Below, piece by piece: positions 22,771 through 34,900 of a DNA stretch of 64,000 nt (the first letter of the stretch is position 1; each line of letters starts with the position of its first letter). The translations under genes and the position numbers were made by a program. The DNA comes from Amborella trichopoda (lineage: Eukaryota > Streptophyta > Magnoliopsida > Amborellales > Amborellaceae). The DNA lies in assembly GCF_000471905.2 (NCBI RefSeq), contig NW_006499677.1, positions 226,094 to 290,093 of the forward strand. The letters are read 5' to 3'. Under the pieces are notes generated by a model. That model saw only the letters and a program-made list of their open reading frames with translations. It was not told where the DNA came from and made no database searches.

Positions 22771-22786
22771 ATTCGGTGGGGCATGC
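22771..22786 (+). other. Polypurine tract, element 1
   Basis: attcggtggggcatgc lies directly before the TGTTAGAAGG start of the 3' LTR. The matching site in element A reads cagtggggcaagc on the minus strand. The G-rich core is where plus-strand DNA synthesis is expected to start. Confidence 0.6.
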
Positions 22787-25146
22787 TGTTAGAAGGTATT
22801 TTCATCAACATGGGGCCCCCCACTCAATAAAGGCCTAGCAAGTAGTGGAATTTCAAATAGTCTCAGAACAACCCAAAAACTGGTCAAGATCTTCATGAGA
22901 TCTCTCAAGAATCTCCTGCCATGTTTTGGTGCATTCCAACATGTCTAAGGCAGTGCAGATTGAGAAACAGTTCTGGCAGAATCAACCTCTAGCACCCTGA
23001 AACACACCCCTATGTCTAGAGCTACATTTTCAGCATCTCAAATTGCCGTGGGACCACCACCATTGGATCCGAAACTATTAAAAACTTCAGAGGTCAAGTT
23101 TCAGCTCAAACGGACATTTCTGGAAGACGTTATAGATGAAAGTGTGAAACAGGATAAGCCGCACGCTATTCCCGTGCAGCCACCCTATAACACTACACCA
23201 TTGAAGGGACAGTCACGACCAAAGACTTTTGACACTCATATCTCACTCGTCCTAAGTAGGATCGCCTTCAAATTTAGTGGGCACGTTCTTCTAGTCAAGA
23301 CGAGCGATTCGATATGTGTCACGCCTCGTGACGATACTCGAGCATGAAGAAAAGCTAGAGAAAAGTTGCTCATCCGTTAAGAAAGTGCAAAAAATTCAAT
23401 AGTGTTGTGCCTCGAACGAGTGGCCAAATCATGTCTCTCACGAGCCCGATCGATGTGAGACCAATTTTGTTGCGGGCGTAAGGTCTCGGGCCATCTCTAA
23501 CCCAATCTCCATACATGATTAATGGTTAGATTCTGCACACGAATTTAATGAAAAAATTGTAAATTTGGTGGCCAGAATCCTTGATTCCGGTCAAAATTCC
23601 AAACTTGCCAAATCGTCGTTTGGCCACAGAATCGAGCTGTGTTTGGTGACCCATGATCGTAATGGCATGCTCAGTGTTATTCAGCAAAGAAAACAAAGAA
23701 AAACATCAAGGAACAAACACACTATCAATCCAAAGTTTCAAGATCTACTACAATTTTAAGCCACATGATCGTGCACTAAAAAAACGATCCATGGATCGAA
23801 GTTGGTATCAAATCGATACCAACTTCGATCGTCATGCTGAGCCCTATAAGAAAACAATTATCTTACGATCCTCTAGGCATCAGAACGACCTCGGATCAGC
23901 CATGCAAGATCACGCAAGTCCTAGAACAACACAGGACTGTTATGGAATCCAGAACTTGTTAAGAAGGACCAAATCTGTCATTTTTCACCCTATTTTCTAA
24001 TTTCTCTTAATTCAATTTAATCTTAATTTCCAGTAATTAGGGTTACTTTTGATCATCCACCCATGTTTGGGGCACACTTCTATATATACGTACCATCATT
24101 ATACGTCGAAACAAAAAAGAAGAGACAGAGGCATACACACACAAGAGAGAGTTTTTACTAAATACAAGTTTCTCTTTCTTACCATTGTTGCATCATGCTT
24201 GAGAGAGGGAGTGAGGTGAGAGAAACTTTTGACTGGTACCCTTAGGTTTGAGGTAAGCTTTCCCTCTCTTCTTTTTCTTTGCATCTTCTCTCTCTCTTCT
24301 CCCCTCTCTTCTCCTTCTTCTTCGTCTGAGTTTCTCTCAAGGGTGATGCACTGCAGTGGCAGTGCCGTGCATGTCTCTCCCTTGGTCTCACAGGGTGCAC
24401 AAGGCTATGGCAGCGCCATGCGTGAATCTCCTTCCCCTTCTACTCATCTGTTTCTTCCTTCAAGTGAGGTATGTAGATGGCACTGCCCATCGCCACCCAT
24501 AGATGTAGCGTTGACGTCTTGGTGAAGAACCCAGACGGTAAGGTTTGTTGCCACCTGCAGGGGTCTCTCCCTGTTGCACGTCTAGTGTAGACATTGATAC
24601 CTATCATAGCTTTTGCAATACCTATCGCCGTCCACGCGCCTCCTCTACATGCCCAATGCTCATCGCCATTGTCCCAGCACCTCGCGCCTGTCGCCGTCCG
24701 ACTTAGGAGAACTATCACCGTGTGCCTCATCAGGAGCTAACACCTTCCACAAGGGATGTGCTGTCTCCTTGCATTGCCCACCACGATGCCTATTGACGTT
24801 CTGATTTCCCCTTCTCTTTGTCATCTTGTTCTTTCCTCTTCACCTCTATCTCCTCTCACTTGACTGAGGGTCGACCTATCCTATCATCGACGCGCCGACC
24901 TCAGTTTTGAGTAGTATTACTGCTGTGCTGATCCTGAGAACCATGCCTGTCTTGCTACCACTTCGAGTTGGTACTATCTGGATGTCATGCTAGTCTCACC
25001 CCTACGTCAAGCTCTCTTCTCTTTTCTATCTTTCATCGAACCTTGCAGTTCATCGCCTTCTCATATGAATGTGCATTTGCTTAAGACAAGGGTGGCCCTC
25101 TCTGGTCTCTTCTAGGAGGTCTGACCTTTTTATCTTCTTGGAGAAC
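22787..25146 (+). mobile_element. 3' LTR of element 1, 3'-truncated
   Basis: Plus-sense copy of the element A LTR: 22900-23560 is the reverse complement of 27450-28120, and 23560-24130 of 26760-27400. It holds a TATA box (24081), a CT-rich part, the 'cctatcgccgt' block (24600-24730) and the block 'gcatggttctcaggatcagc' in reverse (24905-25000). The last few hundred bases (U5 end with cacctaacca) are missing where element A begins at 25147. Confidence 0.75.
24081..24088 (+). promoter_or_regulatory. LTR TATA box (element 1, 3' LTR)
   Basis: TATATATA in a diverged but recognisable context 'cacccatgtttggggc' that matches the reversed contexts at 26845 and 43085 and the direct one at 52829. It would place the RNA start about 30 bp downstream, giving a U3 of about 1.3 kb. 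Confidence 0.6.
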
Positions 25147-26039
25147 TGGTTAGGTGCCTCGATCTCACCCTTCAGATCTAGATGATCGAGGGGTACACGT
25201 CTCGAGTTTCAAGGGAACCCAGGACTTGAGATCGCTCTCTCGGGAATCTTGCTAAAAAATAAGGACAGGTAGACCAACCGATGAGAGAGGAATTTAAGGT
25301 GGGTTTGGGAATTACTCGGGTTGGCTCATGTGAGCGCTCTCTTAGATCACGAAGAAAGGCCCTCATTGTAGAACTAGTTCAGAATCACATCCCTTGGTCT
25401 GTATTCTCCAGTTTCTGGAATCACACACTTGACAAATGATACAAGACAAGTGGGTCAAGGGACCCCACCTTGCCTTTGAGTGAACATACATAGACATGCA
25501 CATTCAAAAAAGGAAGAGAAGAATGAGAGAAGAAACGCAATGACTAACTTAGTAAGTAATTGACCTGGCATGGTAGTAAAAGGGGCTCAGTAACTTAGAC
25601 CGGCTCAGCAGAATTACTACTAGACAGCAGTACCAATATCGACTAGCTAGACACAATGGCCAGTCTGTCTTGGTAATAAAGTGGGCACAATAATTCTGAC
25701 TGGCTCAACGATATTACGGCTAAACGATAGGACTACCATGGAACGCTAGTCTTGACCCCTCTTAATCAAACGAAAGAATAAAAGAAAGAATAGATATCAG
25801 GGAGAGATAGAAAAGAAGATGGCAAAGAGAAGAAGAAGAGAATAGAAAGAAGGGGAGAAAGAGAAGGAAAGGAGAAGAAGAGCGTGAGAGAGGATAGAAG
25901 GAAAAGAAAAGGTAAAGACAGACTTAGATGATAGTGAGAGAAGGAGAGAGAAAACTTAAACGACGTTGTGTCCCCATCAGCTGTGACAAATAGGGATAAG
26001 AAATAAAAGACATAGGCGATGATGCGTTTCTACCGACTT

Positions 26040-26300
26040 TGATATAAGGAAGGGGAGAGAAGACATAGGCGGCATTGAGCCTTCACCGACAATGTTAGAA
26101 GATGAAGAAAGAGAAGACATAGACGACACTGAGCCTTCATCGGCAGTGGTGGAAGAGGAGGAAATAGAAGACACTGGTGGGGCTAAACCTTCACTGGTTA
26201 CGTTAGAAGAAGTGAAAGAAGACACAGGCGATGCTAAGCCTTCGTTGGCTGTGTTAAAAGAAGAAGAAAGAGTTAGAGCACAGATGCCAATGGACTTCAC
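26040..26300 (+). repeat. About 60-bp repeat in LTR of element A (3' copy)
   Basis: Four or five units of 'gaagacataggcggcattgagccttcaccgacaatgttagaag' or similar. The open frame on the plus strand (26092-26334) gives an acidic repeat of about 20 residues (GDAKPSLAVLKEEE type). The same block occurs at 42190-42520 with frame-breaking changes, so it is not a conserved gene. Confidence 0.8.
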
Positions 26301-26519
26301 CATTTGGGACACAAGAGAGATAAAAGAGGTTTGACATAGGCCCCGCCCGCCATCCAGGTTAAGGCTTGGCTCACTGTTTGTGTCTCAAAAATAGGAAGAC
26401 ATCACACCCGACAAGAGGTCCCCCATGGGTGAATAGAGAAAACAAAGAAGAGCAGAGAAAGAGAGACGTGATAGCCTAGAGGAGGAGGAGAGAGAAAGAT
26501 AAAAGCAAGAAAGAGAAGG

Positions 26520-26740
26520 GGAGGGACGATAATGAAAAGAAGAGAGAAAAAGAGAAGAGATAAAGAGAGAGATAAAGAAGAGAGAGAAAATTAAAGAGAA
26601 AAGAGGAGAGAGAAAGAGAGATAGAGATGAGAGAGAAAGAGGAGGAGAGAAAAGAAGAGAAAGAGAGAGATAGAGATGAGAGAGAAAGAGGAGAGAGAAA
26701 ATTACCTTATCGAGGGGTACCGTCCCTTTTCTTCTCTATC
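26520..26740 (+). repeat. GA-rich tract in 3' LTR of element A
   Basis: agagaaagagagatagagatg words repeated, ending in a short CT block at 26735-26755. It matches 42720-42950 in the 5' LTR. Confidence 0.8.
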
Positions 26741-26844
26741 CTCTCTCTCTCTCTAAGACGCACCCACGAACTCAAGCAAGAATTGAAATCTTTATTGAAT
26801 GATTGAAGAATGAACCAAAGGTCCTTTATAATTAGGCTTTGCAT

Positions 26845-26853
26845 GTTTATATA
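26845..26853 (-). promoter_or_regulatory. LTR TATA box (element A, 3' LTR)
   Basis: Minus strand reads TATATAAAC. The 5' LTR has TATATGAAC at 43089-43097. In the RNA that would start just after it, two AATAAA-like words occur within the next 80 bases (for example 'caataaagat'), giving a possible poly(A) signal in R. Confidence 0.6.
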
Positions 26854-28149
26854 GAATTGGACCCAAAACATGAGTGGATACCCAAAAACTACCTAAATTG
26901 ATGATAATTACAATTTAACTGAATTAAAAAAAATTAAAGAAAATAAGGTACAAAATGACTGTTTTGCCCCTGCCTAACGATAGATGGAATTCCAAAGTAG
27001 TCCCTACTGCTGTCGTAGAACTTGCATGATATTTCATGACTAATAGGGGTTACTCTGATGCCTATTTGATTGAAAGATGATTGTTTTCTTTTAGGGCTCG
27101 ACATGGCGATCAATCTGATACCAACTTCAAGCCATGAATCGCTTTTTTAAGCCACGATCATGAGACTGGAAATTTGCATGAATCTTGAAAACTTTGAATC
27201 GATAGTGCACTTGTTCCTTGATGATTTTTCGTGATTTCTTCGCTGTAGTGCATTGAGCATATCGCCACGATCGTGTGGCAACAAACGGGACACGATTTAT
27301 GGCCTGAACGAAGATTTCTCAACTTTTGGGTTTTGGCTGGAGTCTAAAAATGGCTGTCAAAATTTACAGTCACTTCGATGCCTTTGTGTGCAAAATCTAA
27401 TTGTTCATCATGTATGGGGTTTGGACCAATGGTATCCCTGGACCTTATGCACATGGTGAAACTGGTTTCGCATCGATCCGATACGTGAGAGTTGTGATTT
27501 GGCTGCTCGAGTGAGGCATGTCATTGCTGAATTTTCTGTAACAACTTCTCTCTAGTTTTTCTCCCTACTCGAGCGTCGTTAGGGGGTACTACATATCAAA
27601 ATGCTCATCTTAATGAGACAAACACACTCACAAAATTTCAGCACGATCAAACTCGGGACGGGTGAGATATGGCCCTGAAAGTCACTGCCCATGACTGTCA
27701 AAGCAGTCACCTTTACTTGTGTTTTAGTGCAGGGTAGCCACATGGTAAGAGATTGTGTCTCGTCCTGTTTCAATGTTTTCCCCATAACTTTGTCCTGGAG
27801 TGTCCGATTTAAGCCAAAACTTGACCCCTAGGGCTTCTCGACCGTGCTGGATCAAATGACGGTGGTTTCATAGCAATTTGATGCATCGAAAATGTAGTTC
27901 CAGTTACAAGGTCCGTTTTAGGGTGCTAGAGGCTAATTTTTCTGAAATTGTTTCTGTGTTCACTGCCTTAGACAAGTCGGAATGCGACGAAGCTTGGCAG
28001 GTGGCCTTTTGGATTGCTTATAAAGATCTTGAATAGTTTTGGGGTTATTATGAAATTGTCAAAATTTCCACTGTTTTATCAGGCTTTATTGATCGACTTC
28101 CTCTTTATTCCGCATCAAGGACCAAGGTGCTAAAAAATGTGTTGAAATA

Positions 28150-28162
28150 GCTTGCCCCACTG
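28150..28162 (-). other. Polypurine tract, element A
   Basis: Minus strand cagtggggcaagc immediately upstream of the 3' LTR. It is equivalent to 22771-22786. Confidence 0.6.
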
Positions 28163-29329
28163 ATTGTTGTGCTTCGAAGGAAGCAAAAAGGACAACATTC
28201 AAAAAATTTCGTTCGGCTTTATTACTTCTTACTTCCTAAGCATAGGACCACATTAATGACGAGGAGATTCACGCAATGCTGCAACTAGGATGCTCAGACA
28301 TTGGGATGCATTGTTCACAGGTCCATCTGTAGAGAGTTTAGGGGTGAGGAGATACATTTTTCAGGGATCCTGACGAAGTCCTCACCCTCAAGGGACTAGT
28401 TGTGATTCTGATAGCCGATCATTTTGTACGGACCTTGTTCATCAGAATCAAGCCCGTATGGCAATTGAGTGCCATGTTGAAGGGCATTTTTCCCATTTGG
28501 TCTAGGTTTGTTTGTGTCCTCTGATGTTGAGCCATTTTTCGAGGATTTTATTCGTGGTGTGCTGAAGGGCCTTCTGTCGGTGCTGTCTGCTTTGTGCACT
28601 AGTTATTCCTTGGCGAGTAGGGTACCCCAGTTTATCGAGGTGACCAGCTTTGAGTATAGCCGCTACAGACTGATGTGCAGTTCTGACAATCAAGATACCT
28701 CTCCATCCTGATTACCGCACCAAAGTCATGGCTGACATAGCTTTCTTGGGGTGTCCTCAACATTTTTGGAGTGTGTTGGTAACCTCCTGGGAATGATGCT
28801 CTTCTTCATGACACTTGTCTTATTTTCTTGGCAAATCTTCTACTCATCAAGTCCTTCCTGTAAATGGACTCAGGCTGTCAGAATATTTCCTTGAAGCTCG
28901 TATTTTTTAGTCCTGGTATTGTGACACCAGGGATTTTTCTCTTGAATGCAGACTGAAACCACAATGCTGCATCAACCTACTTATTGATCCAAGTGTCCTT
29001 TGCGGATTTTCACCTAGACTAGGGAAGCGGCACCGTAGAGACGGTTTTCACCAACTTCCTTTTATTCTGGGCTCCTTGACCCATGACCTTTCAGCCATGT
29101 CCCCCCTTTTTTGTCGATTTTTGCTCATGGTGCCCTTTCAGGTTTTCACCGTGCCCAAGTTTTTTATTTTCACGGAACTCTCTTACTCATGCTTTCGTGA
29201 CCATGCCCGTCCGTCATTTTTACTCAAGGCGTTCCCTTGTCCAGGTGTACACCATGCCCATTATGTTTTCTTCTTGTTTTTTCGTGAGGGCATGTTGAAG
29301 GTCATGCCCTCAGGACCTATGCAAAGCCT

Positions 29330-30080
29330 TTTAGCGTCATGTAGCCAGGACGTACATTATGGTTTAAAGTCATACCGCTGGACTGTTGTGGGGATGGATG
29401 GTAGTCTGTTGAGGCCATGGAGTGCATATGGTGGTGATTTTGACTCACTTTTGGGAGATGGCACGAGTGCTGCCTATGAATGATGGATGATGTATGAATG
29501 GTGGGTGATTGTGACCCACTAACCAACGGCGAATATGGATGGTGGAATGGCTCGCCATTCTATGAGCATGGGTGAGACTCACTGAGAACTGATGAATGAT
29601 GGCAATGAAGAAAGGCGGACTCACTGGGGACGGTGAAAATGGTACGCACACAAACGGGTCGGTTAGGGAAGATGAGTCTGAAAATGAATGTAAATTACAT
29701 GTGCACGTATGTTGTGGGGCGTATTTAAGGTCATACCTGCTGGACCTGTGCTAAGAGTGTAACATCATGCGGTTAGCATGTGAACTATAGTTTTAAGTCA
29801 TATAGCTTGGATCGTGGCTCTGCGGTTTAGAGTCCTACAGCCTGGACCATGCAGTTTAATGTCGTCCAACTAGACCTCCGCTACAGTTTAAGGTCATATA
29901 GTTCAGACCATGGTGCTGAGTCTTTTAACGTCATGCAGCTAGGACGTGTACTATAGTTTAGGGTCATATATTTTGGACCATGCAGTTTAAGGTCATGCAG
30001 CTAGACCGAGGCTGTGCATTTTAGGGTCATGCAGTACAGACCAAGGCTGTGCAGTTTAGGGTCATGCATCACGGACTGAG
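29330..30080 (-). repeat. Tandem array, 'catgaccttaaactgca' family (element A)
   Basis: Reversed copies of the array at 19980-21140, for example 'gcagtttaaggtcatgcagctagacc' near 29990 and 'ggtttaaagtcatac' near 29360. The middle part (29400-29700) is interrupted by motifs of the PBS-like type. Confidence 0.8.
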
Positions 30081-30470
30081 GAATGGGTCTCCATGTGGGG
30101 AAGCTGCATGGCGAATAAATCTGTAGATGAGAATCTGACTCCTTGGGGATAAAATGGTTAAGGCCAAGAAGGGGTTCAGATGGAAAGACCAACTTCATTG
30201 GGGATAATGGGAACAAGTGTGGGTCCCTTATAGGTGAAAAATGGTACTCAACTCCTTGAGGACAGGATAATTAGATGCGAGGCAGACCCACTTGGGGTTG
30301 CACTGGTAAAAATGGCCCTAAAGCCACTGGGGATAATGAGTTGTTATACGAGTATGACTCCTACTGGGGATGAGAAGTCATGGCCTAGGTCACACGACCT
30401 AGATACCACTCCGCTGAGGATAATGGGTGACGATCAGAGTGCAACTCGATTGGGGATAGCAATAGTAGGA
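29440..30470 (-). repeat. Array of PBS-like motifs (element A spacer)
   Basis: The plus strand repeats a gactcc-actggggat motif: gactcactggggac at 29618-29631, tgactccttggggat at 30136-30150, tgactcctactggggat at 30355-30371, and weaker copies at about 30185, 30245, 30290, 30330, 30408 and 30448. This equals the PBS sequence of the family; because element A runs on the minus strand, its RNA carries the complement. Confidence 0.65.
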
Positions 30471-30519
30471 CACGCCCGGCTTTAGCATGGGGCATGCGGC
30501 AATGATCATTTCTTGAACA

Positions 30520-30760
30520 CTTAGTTGGTGCTGAGTCTTTTGAAAACACAGCTAGTGATGAGGTCGACTAATACTATTTCTTGAATACCCGGATGACGCT
30601 AGGGTTTAAAAACATATCCGACATTGAGGGCAGTCGTGCTAGCTCTTGAACACAGCCAGCGCTGAGTTGCTGAGAACACAGTCGGCGTTGAAGTTACTAA
30701 AAACACAACCGGCACTAGGTAGTTTCGACAACATAGTCGACGTTGGGTGTAGGTTAGTGT
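30520..30760 (+). repeat. 'gaacacagccggcgttga' short repeats
   Basis: Six or seven units of about 30-38 bp (cttgaacacagccagcgctgag type). The same unit recurs at 31550-31900 on the other side of the antisense promoter-like site. Confidence 0.75.
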
Positions 30761-30942
30761 TCGGGCCCTGACCCAAGCCCGACCTGGTCCTGGTCTATGT
30801 TGCATGAGATTTCATAAACGGAGGTGAAACTTTGCCCAGGCCTCGGGTCAAAGCCCGGCCCAATCCTGACCATTGACGTTTGGCCTTCCTGGACGTGGCT
30901 GGGATTCTCAATTTGCAAAGGGAATTTGAGGAAAGCTTCAGC

Positions 30943-30951
30943 TATATTAAG
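30943..30951 (+). promoter_or_regulatory. TATA-like box for antisense ORF (element A)
   Basis: TATATTAAG followed by a G run, then 'cactgaagggtaaaaagac' about 30 bp downstream, matching the element D and 1 layout (TATAAAAAG, then ttttactgaagagtaaaac). The antisense ORF begins about 1 kb further. Confidence 0.45.
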
Positions 30952-31549
30952 GGGGCAAACCCCATTTCATTGCTTCACTGAAGGGTAAAAAGACTTGGGG
31001 TGAAAATTTCAGCTAAAAGTTTTCCGGTGAGAGCTACAACAAACACATAGGGTATTCCAGCAAGGGTAACAAGAGGTCGCTGGCAAACAAGGGTGGTTCC
31101 GACTGAGCTAGGAGACACCAGCAAGAAAAGAGGCGGGATTAGTTGGAGTTGCAGGAATTTACCAGCCAGCACAGAGGATTTTTCAGGGAAATAGAGAACT
31201 CCAGCTGTGATTTTGAAAGTTCCGACGAAGGGAAGAAGGGGTAGAAATTGTAGCATTGGGCTGCTTAGGGCTTCATGGAGATTTTTAACAGTTTTTCGGT
31301 GGGTGTAGGTGGTTTCCCGGTGACTAGGAGGAAGTCGAAGAGGATTGCCGGCTGCGAAAGGGAGTTTTCCGATGGGAATCCGAAGGGTGCAGGAGACAGA
31401 CCGTTGTTGAAGCTGGACAGTTGCCAGAAGGTGAACGGTAATCATTTCACACATGTGAGGCTAGGACATTGTGGTGGTTGTCAGGCGGCATAACAGGGCT
31501 CGAGGTGCCATCTGTAGAATCTGTAGCATGCGTCAGAGATTTGAACCCT

Positions 31550-31900
31550 AGCGGCAATTGTCCTTTGAGAACACAGTCGAAGGTAAACATTGGCAAACAC
31601 AATCGGTGCTAAGCATTGGCGAACATATCCAATGGCAGGCATTAGTAAACACAGTCAACGCTAAGCATTGGCAAACATAGCCGGCGGCAGGCGTTGGTAA
31701 ACACAGCTGGCACGAAGCGTTAGCATACACAGCCGATGCTAAGCTCTGAGTGTGCAACCGAAGCTGGATCCTTGAAAACACAGCCAGAGCAAAGCTTATG
31801 AAATCACAGCCAGCACTAGATCTTCGTAAATGCAATCGGTGCTAGGATTCTGGAAACAAAGCCAGTGATAAACCTCTGACAATACAGTCCGCACTTAGCC
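31550..31900 (+). repeat. About 30-bp 'aacacagccggcgctaagcattgg' array
   Basis: Ten or more units, such as ggcaaacacaatcggtgctaagcatt and gtaaacacagctggcacgaagc. It lies between the TATA-like box and the antisense ORF, so it would form part of the leader of that RNA. Confidence 0.8.
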
Positions 31901-31989
31901 AGAGAAGACACAACTGGTGCTTATCAAGTGCTTTTAGCAATTTTCATTAGGGGATGACTCCTTGAGCCCTTTATAATGTCTAAGTCTTC

Positions 31990-34900
31990 TTACCAAATTC
32001 CTGACATAAAGAACCTTCCAACGGGAGGTTAGCTCTAATGAATTTACCAGTGAGACTCTAGTAAGGGGCGAGCCCATTTGGCTGACAGAGTTAGTATTTA
32101 AGAAAGAGTGGCCTCTCAGTGTCACTTTTATTACTGACCCAATTCGTTTTGATGTTCGAGAGGACAATAACAGCAATGTCAATATTGAAGAAGGGGTGGT
32201 GCTCCTTCATTGAATGCATAGGAACATAGTTTCTGGGGAGAACTTGCCCACCTTAGGAAAGAGAATGGTGCAAACAAAGGGACTAATGTGGTCAGGCAAA
32301 GGTCTTCGAGTATAAGGAGAGCACCAATGTTTAAAGGGATACTCTTCTTGGACCACCTAAGAATTGATGTCACACAGATGAATTCTTTGAATGCGCTTCT
32401 TTGCTAGTAGCGATTCAGTGCCCGACCAGCTACTAGGATCGGTGCTCCAATACTGTCAAGGTACTTCTCGAGACATGGAGCGGCGTTAGCAATACGTGGG
32501 TTCTTGGGCATCGAGAAGCATGAATCTCCTTATTAGATCTTCATTTCATTGGGGGCCTTTTGTTGATCGGGCCATGTATGATGAGTTCGTACCCCAGAAC
32601 GCAGTCATCTTGGGGAGAGCTAGAGCCACTTGCTAGTCTTCAAAAGGTTTTTGAGGTCTACCAATTGCTCCATTCCCAGTCCAGTAATGCTTGAGTAACC
32701 TTCACCGAATGGGTAAAGATCTTTTGTGGGGACTACCCTGAAGGTGCTCAAGGTACTTCAAAAGGAAACGGGAAGGAAGTTGTAAAGGTGATGCCTCCCA
32801 TGTATCAATCTAAGACCACCGATGATCGTGTCTTCTTGGCCGCATATTTGGCCTTATTTTTATGTAAGTTTGTGCTCCCTGGAGGGGCAGATGACATTCG
32901 TCCAGGCACCTTCTATGTGGCCCGTGACATGGCAAGAGGGTGTGAGTATGTCCTTGCTCAACCAGTTTTGTGGAATATTTACCATGGCTTGGGGGCCATC
33001 TCGTGGAAATGCTTACAAAGGCAAGGAGGGAGGGAATGACATTGTTAGAGGAAAAGCGATCCACAGGGACTTTAAGACTCCATTCCCTGTCCATTATGTA
33101 TATGGATGGCTAGGGGCATATTTCCCTGCCACCTATGTCCGGAGCCAGGGCTCAAGAGATATGATATGCCCCTTCTTGATGAGGATTGATGGCCAAAAGG
33201 CTATATTTCACAGCCCAGGGGAGGCTTGGAGCTTGTTTGGGCATGACTTCTCTAATATGCATCAGGTTATATTCCTCGTTGGAAACTTCACCGATCGTGC
33301 TTTCATTGATGAATTGGGGAAGGAGCTAGATGGTGTTCCCACAATTATCAGGGAGCTGATGTTCAGTTTGAGCATTAGAGGGGGGTTTTACCTCATCGCT
33401 TCACCCGTCAGCATGGGCTTGATCAGAGCCGCCCTTTCTCTGTGTTTTTTGAAAAGCATCATGGTAGAATAAATAGGGGGAAGACAAAAGAGCTTGGGAC
33501 TCTTTGCGGTTGCTGGTTTCCTGACACATACGGACCACTTAGTCCACATGTTAGAGATGATCGAGATTTGCAAGTATGTGTTACCTCACTTCGGCAGAAG
33601 GGTCCGGGTGCCCGAGGCCTATGCAATCTGGTGGAGAATTACCAGTCGAGGATACTGGGATGCTGATAACCTCTAGAAAGGGGAAAACAACAACTGGCAT
33701 CAAGAAACTAGACAGAGGAGATTGGTGGATACTCCTAGTCTTGGCGAGGTCTTTATCTTGAGATATCCTTTAAACTGGGAGGCTCTTGGGCTTCCTTGGG
33801 AGATAACGGTTGATGATGCTTTACCACAATTTCTTGCCATGAAGTAGAAAACTGAGAGCATCTTTGATAAATTGGGTTCCATCTTCCAATGGATTGAGAG
33901 ACGAAAGGTCCCAGGTCATAAGGGGCATCCCATTTAGGACTTGAACGCACTGATCAGGAGCGGTCCTCACAGTAAATTAGCTGTAAGCAGTTCTCAAAGA
34001 GGGTGTTTTGGAGCTCCTCCTCTGCCAGGAGAAAAGAAAAGGAAACGATCTACCCCTACCAACACTAGTGCACCAGCTCAAGCTTATAGACGTACTCAAA
34101 GACGTAGGGGGTGCCAAACTTCCTATGATTTTGGAGTCAGGAGGTGCCCCTAAGTCTGAGGGTAGTTCCTGAATCAAGTCCCATTCCCATGGAGACTAAC
34201 GAGGCTGAAGGCCCTGGACGTATTGTTCCGAGAAGGGAATCTGATACTGATGTGGCCACTAAGCTTTGCTTCAAGAGTTTAGTGCCTCGATAGAGATAGG
34301 GGCCACGATTCAAGAGGAAGGGCCTATGGTTAGTGAGGCTCCGGAATATCAAGGGGCAGCTGCCCTCGAGTGCACATATCATGAAGAGGAAGGAGTTGAA
34401 ATTTTTGTAGTCGAAGTGTTAACTGTTGATGATGCAGAGCAGACGAAAGGGGCCATGGTTGAGTCTGACTTAGTGATCAATGAAAGCCAAAGGGAAGAGG
34501 CAGCTTCTGAACTTGCCAATACTAACGTGGAAGTTCTGGCGGGTGAGAAAAAAGAGGGGAATACAGGCCTTAAACTTGTCGATGCCATGGCCAAGGGTGG
34601 GAGACCAAGGGAGGAGACTTCTTTGGAGGACGCTGGGACAACAATGGTGACCCCCATAGACGAAGGACAAGGCAACGAGGCTGGTATTGAAGAATCAAGG
34701 CAGGTTGAATCCAGCTCTGCCTTTGGGTTTGATGTGCATGAAACTCCAGACTTCGCCATCTTTTTGGAAGAGCTGGTGGCTCTGATAGTTATCACTTTTA
34801 CAAGCCCGGTCCTTGGAACCGAAGTCTCTTTAGGAGTGGTAATCCGAACAGCATCATCTAGGTCCATTTTTAGTGGGGTTTCTGGTATAATTACAGGCAT

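Larger units (their letters stand above)
7854..25146 (+). mobile_element. Tat element 1, non-autonomous, plus strand
   Basis: Order: 5' LTR (7854-10045), truncated gag and protease (10046-14480), antisense PMD ORF (18587-14513), repeat-rich spacer (18588-22770), polypurine tract (22771-22786), 3' LTR (22787-25146). There is no reverse transcriptase, RNase H or integrase between protease and antisense ORF. Element A has the same layout on the other strand. Both outer ends are damaged: Tekay LTR sequence on the left, element A on the right. Confidence 0.7.
25147..28149 (-). mobile_element. 3' LTR of element A
   Basis: 3003 bp, plus-strand edges tggttagg...gttgaaata; the expected final CA is now TA. 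It pairs with 41309-44301 throughout, including the acidic-repeat block (26040-26300), the GA tract and the TATA region. The polypurine tract abuts at 28150. Confidence 0.85.
28163..31989 (-). repeat. Non-coding 3' spacer of element A
   Basis: Sequence between the polypurine tract and the antisense ORF. From left: unique-looking part (28170-29050), a part reverse-complementary to 21660-21990 (29000-29300), 'tttaaggtcatgcagctaggacc' units (29330-30080), PBS-like motifs (29440-30470), 'gaacacagccggcgct' units (30520-30760), an antisense promoter-like site (30943) and a second 'aacacagccgg' array (31550-31900). The region around 31000-31450 matches 18960-19300 reversed. Confidence 0.65.

Noticed and set aside
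29076..29483. 135-residue plus-strand ORF
   Set aside because: In the spacer of element A; the matching part of element 1 (21660-21990) has no such frame.
32822..33472. Ogre-type ORF1 upstream of gag
   Set aside because: PMD-like ORF1 occurs upstream of gag in Ogre, but here it is on the strand opposite to gag and near the 3' LTR, so it is a downstream antisense ORF.
34379..34900. 173-residue minus-strand ORF
   Set aside because: Shadow of the acidic part of the plus-strand antisense ORF of element A, which is supported by homology with element 1.
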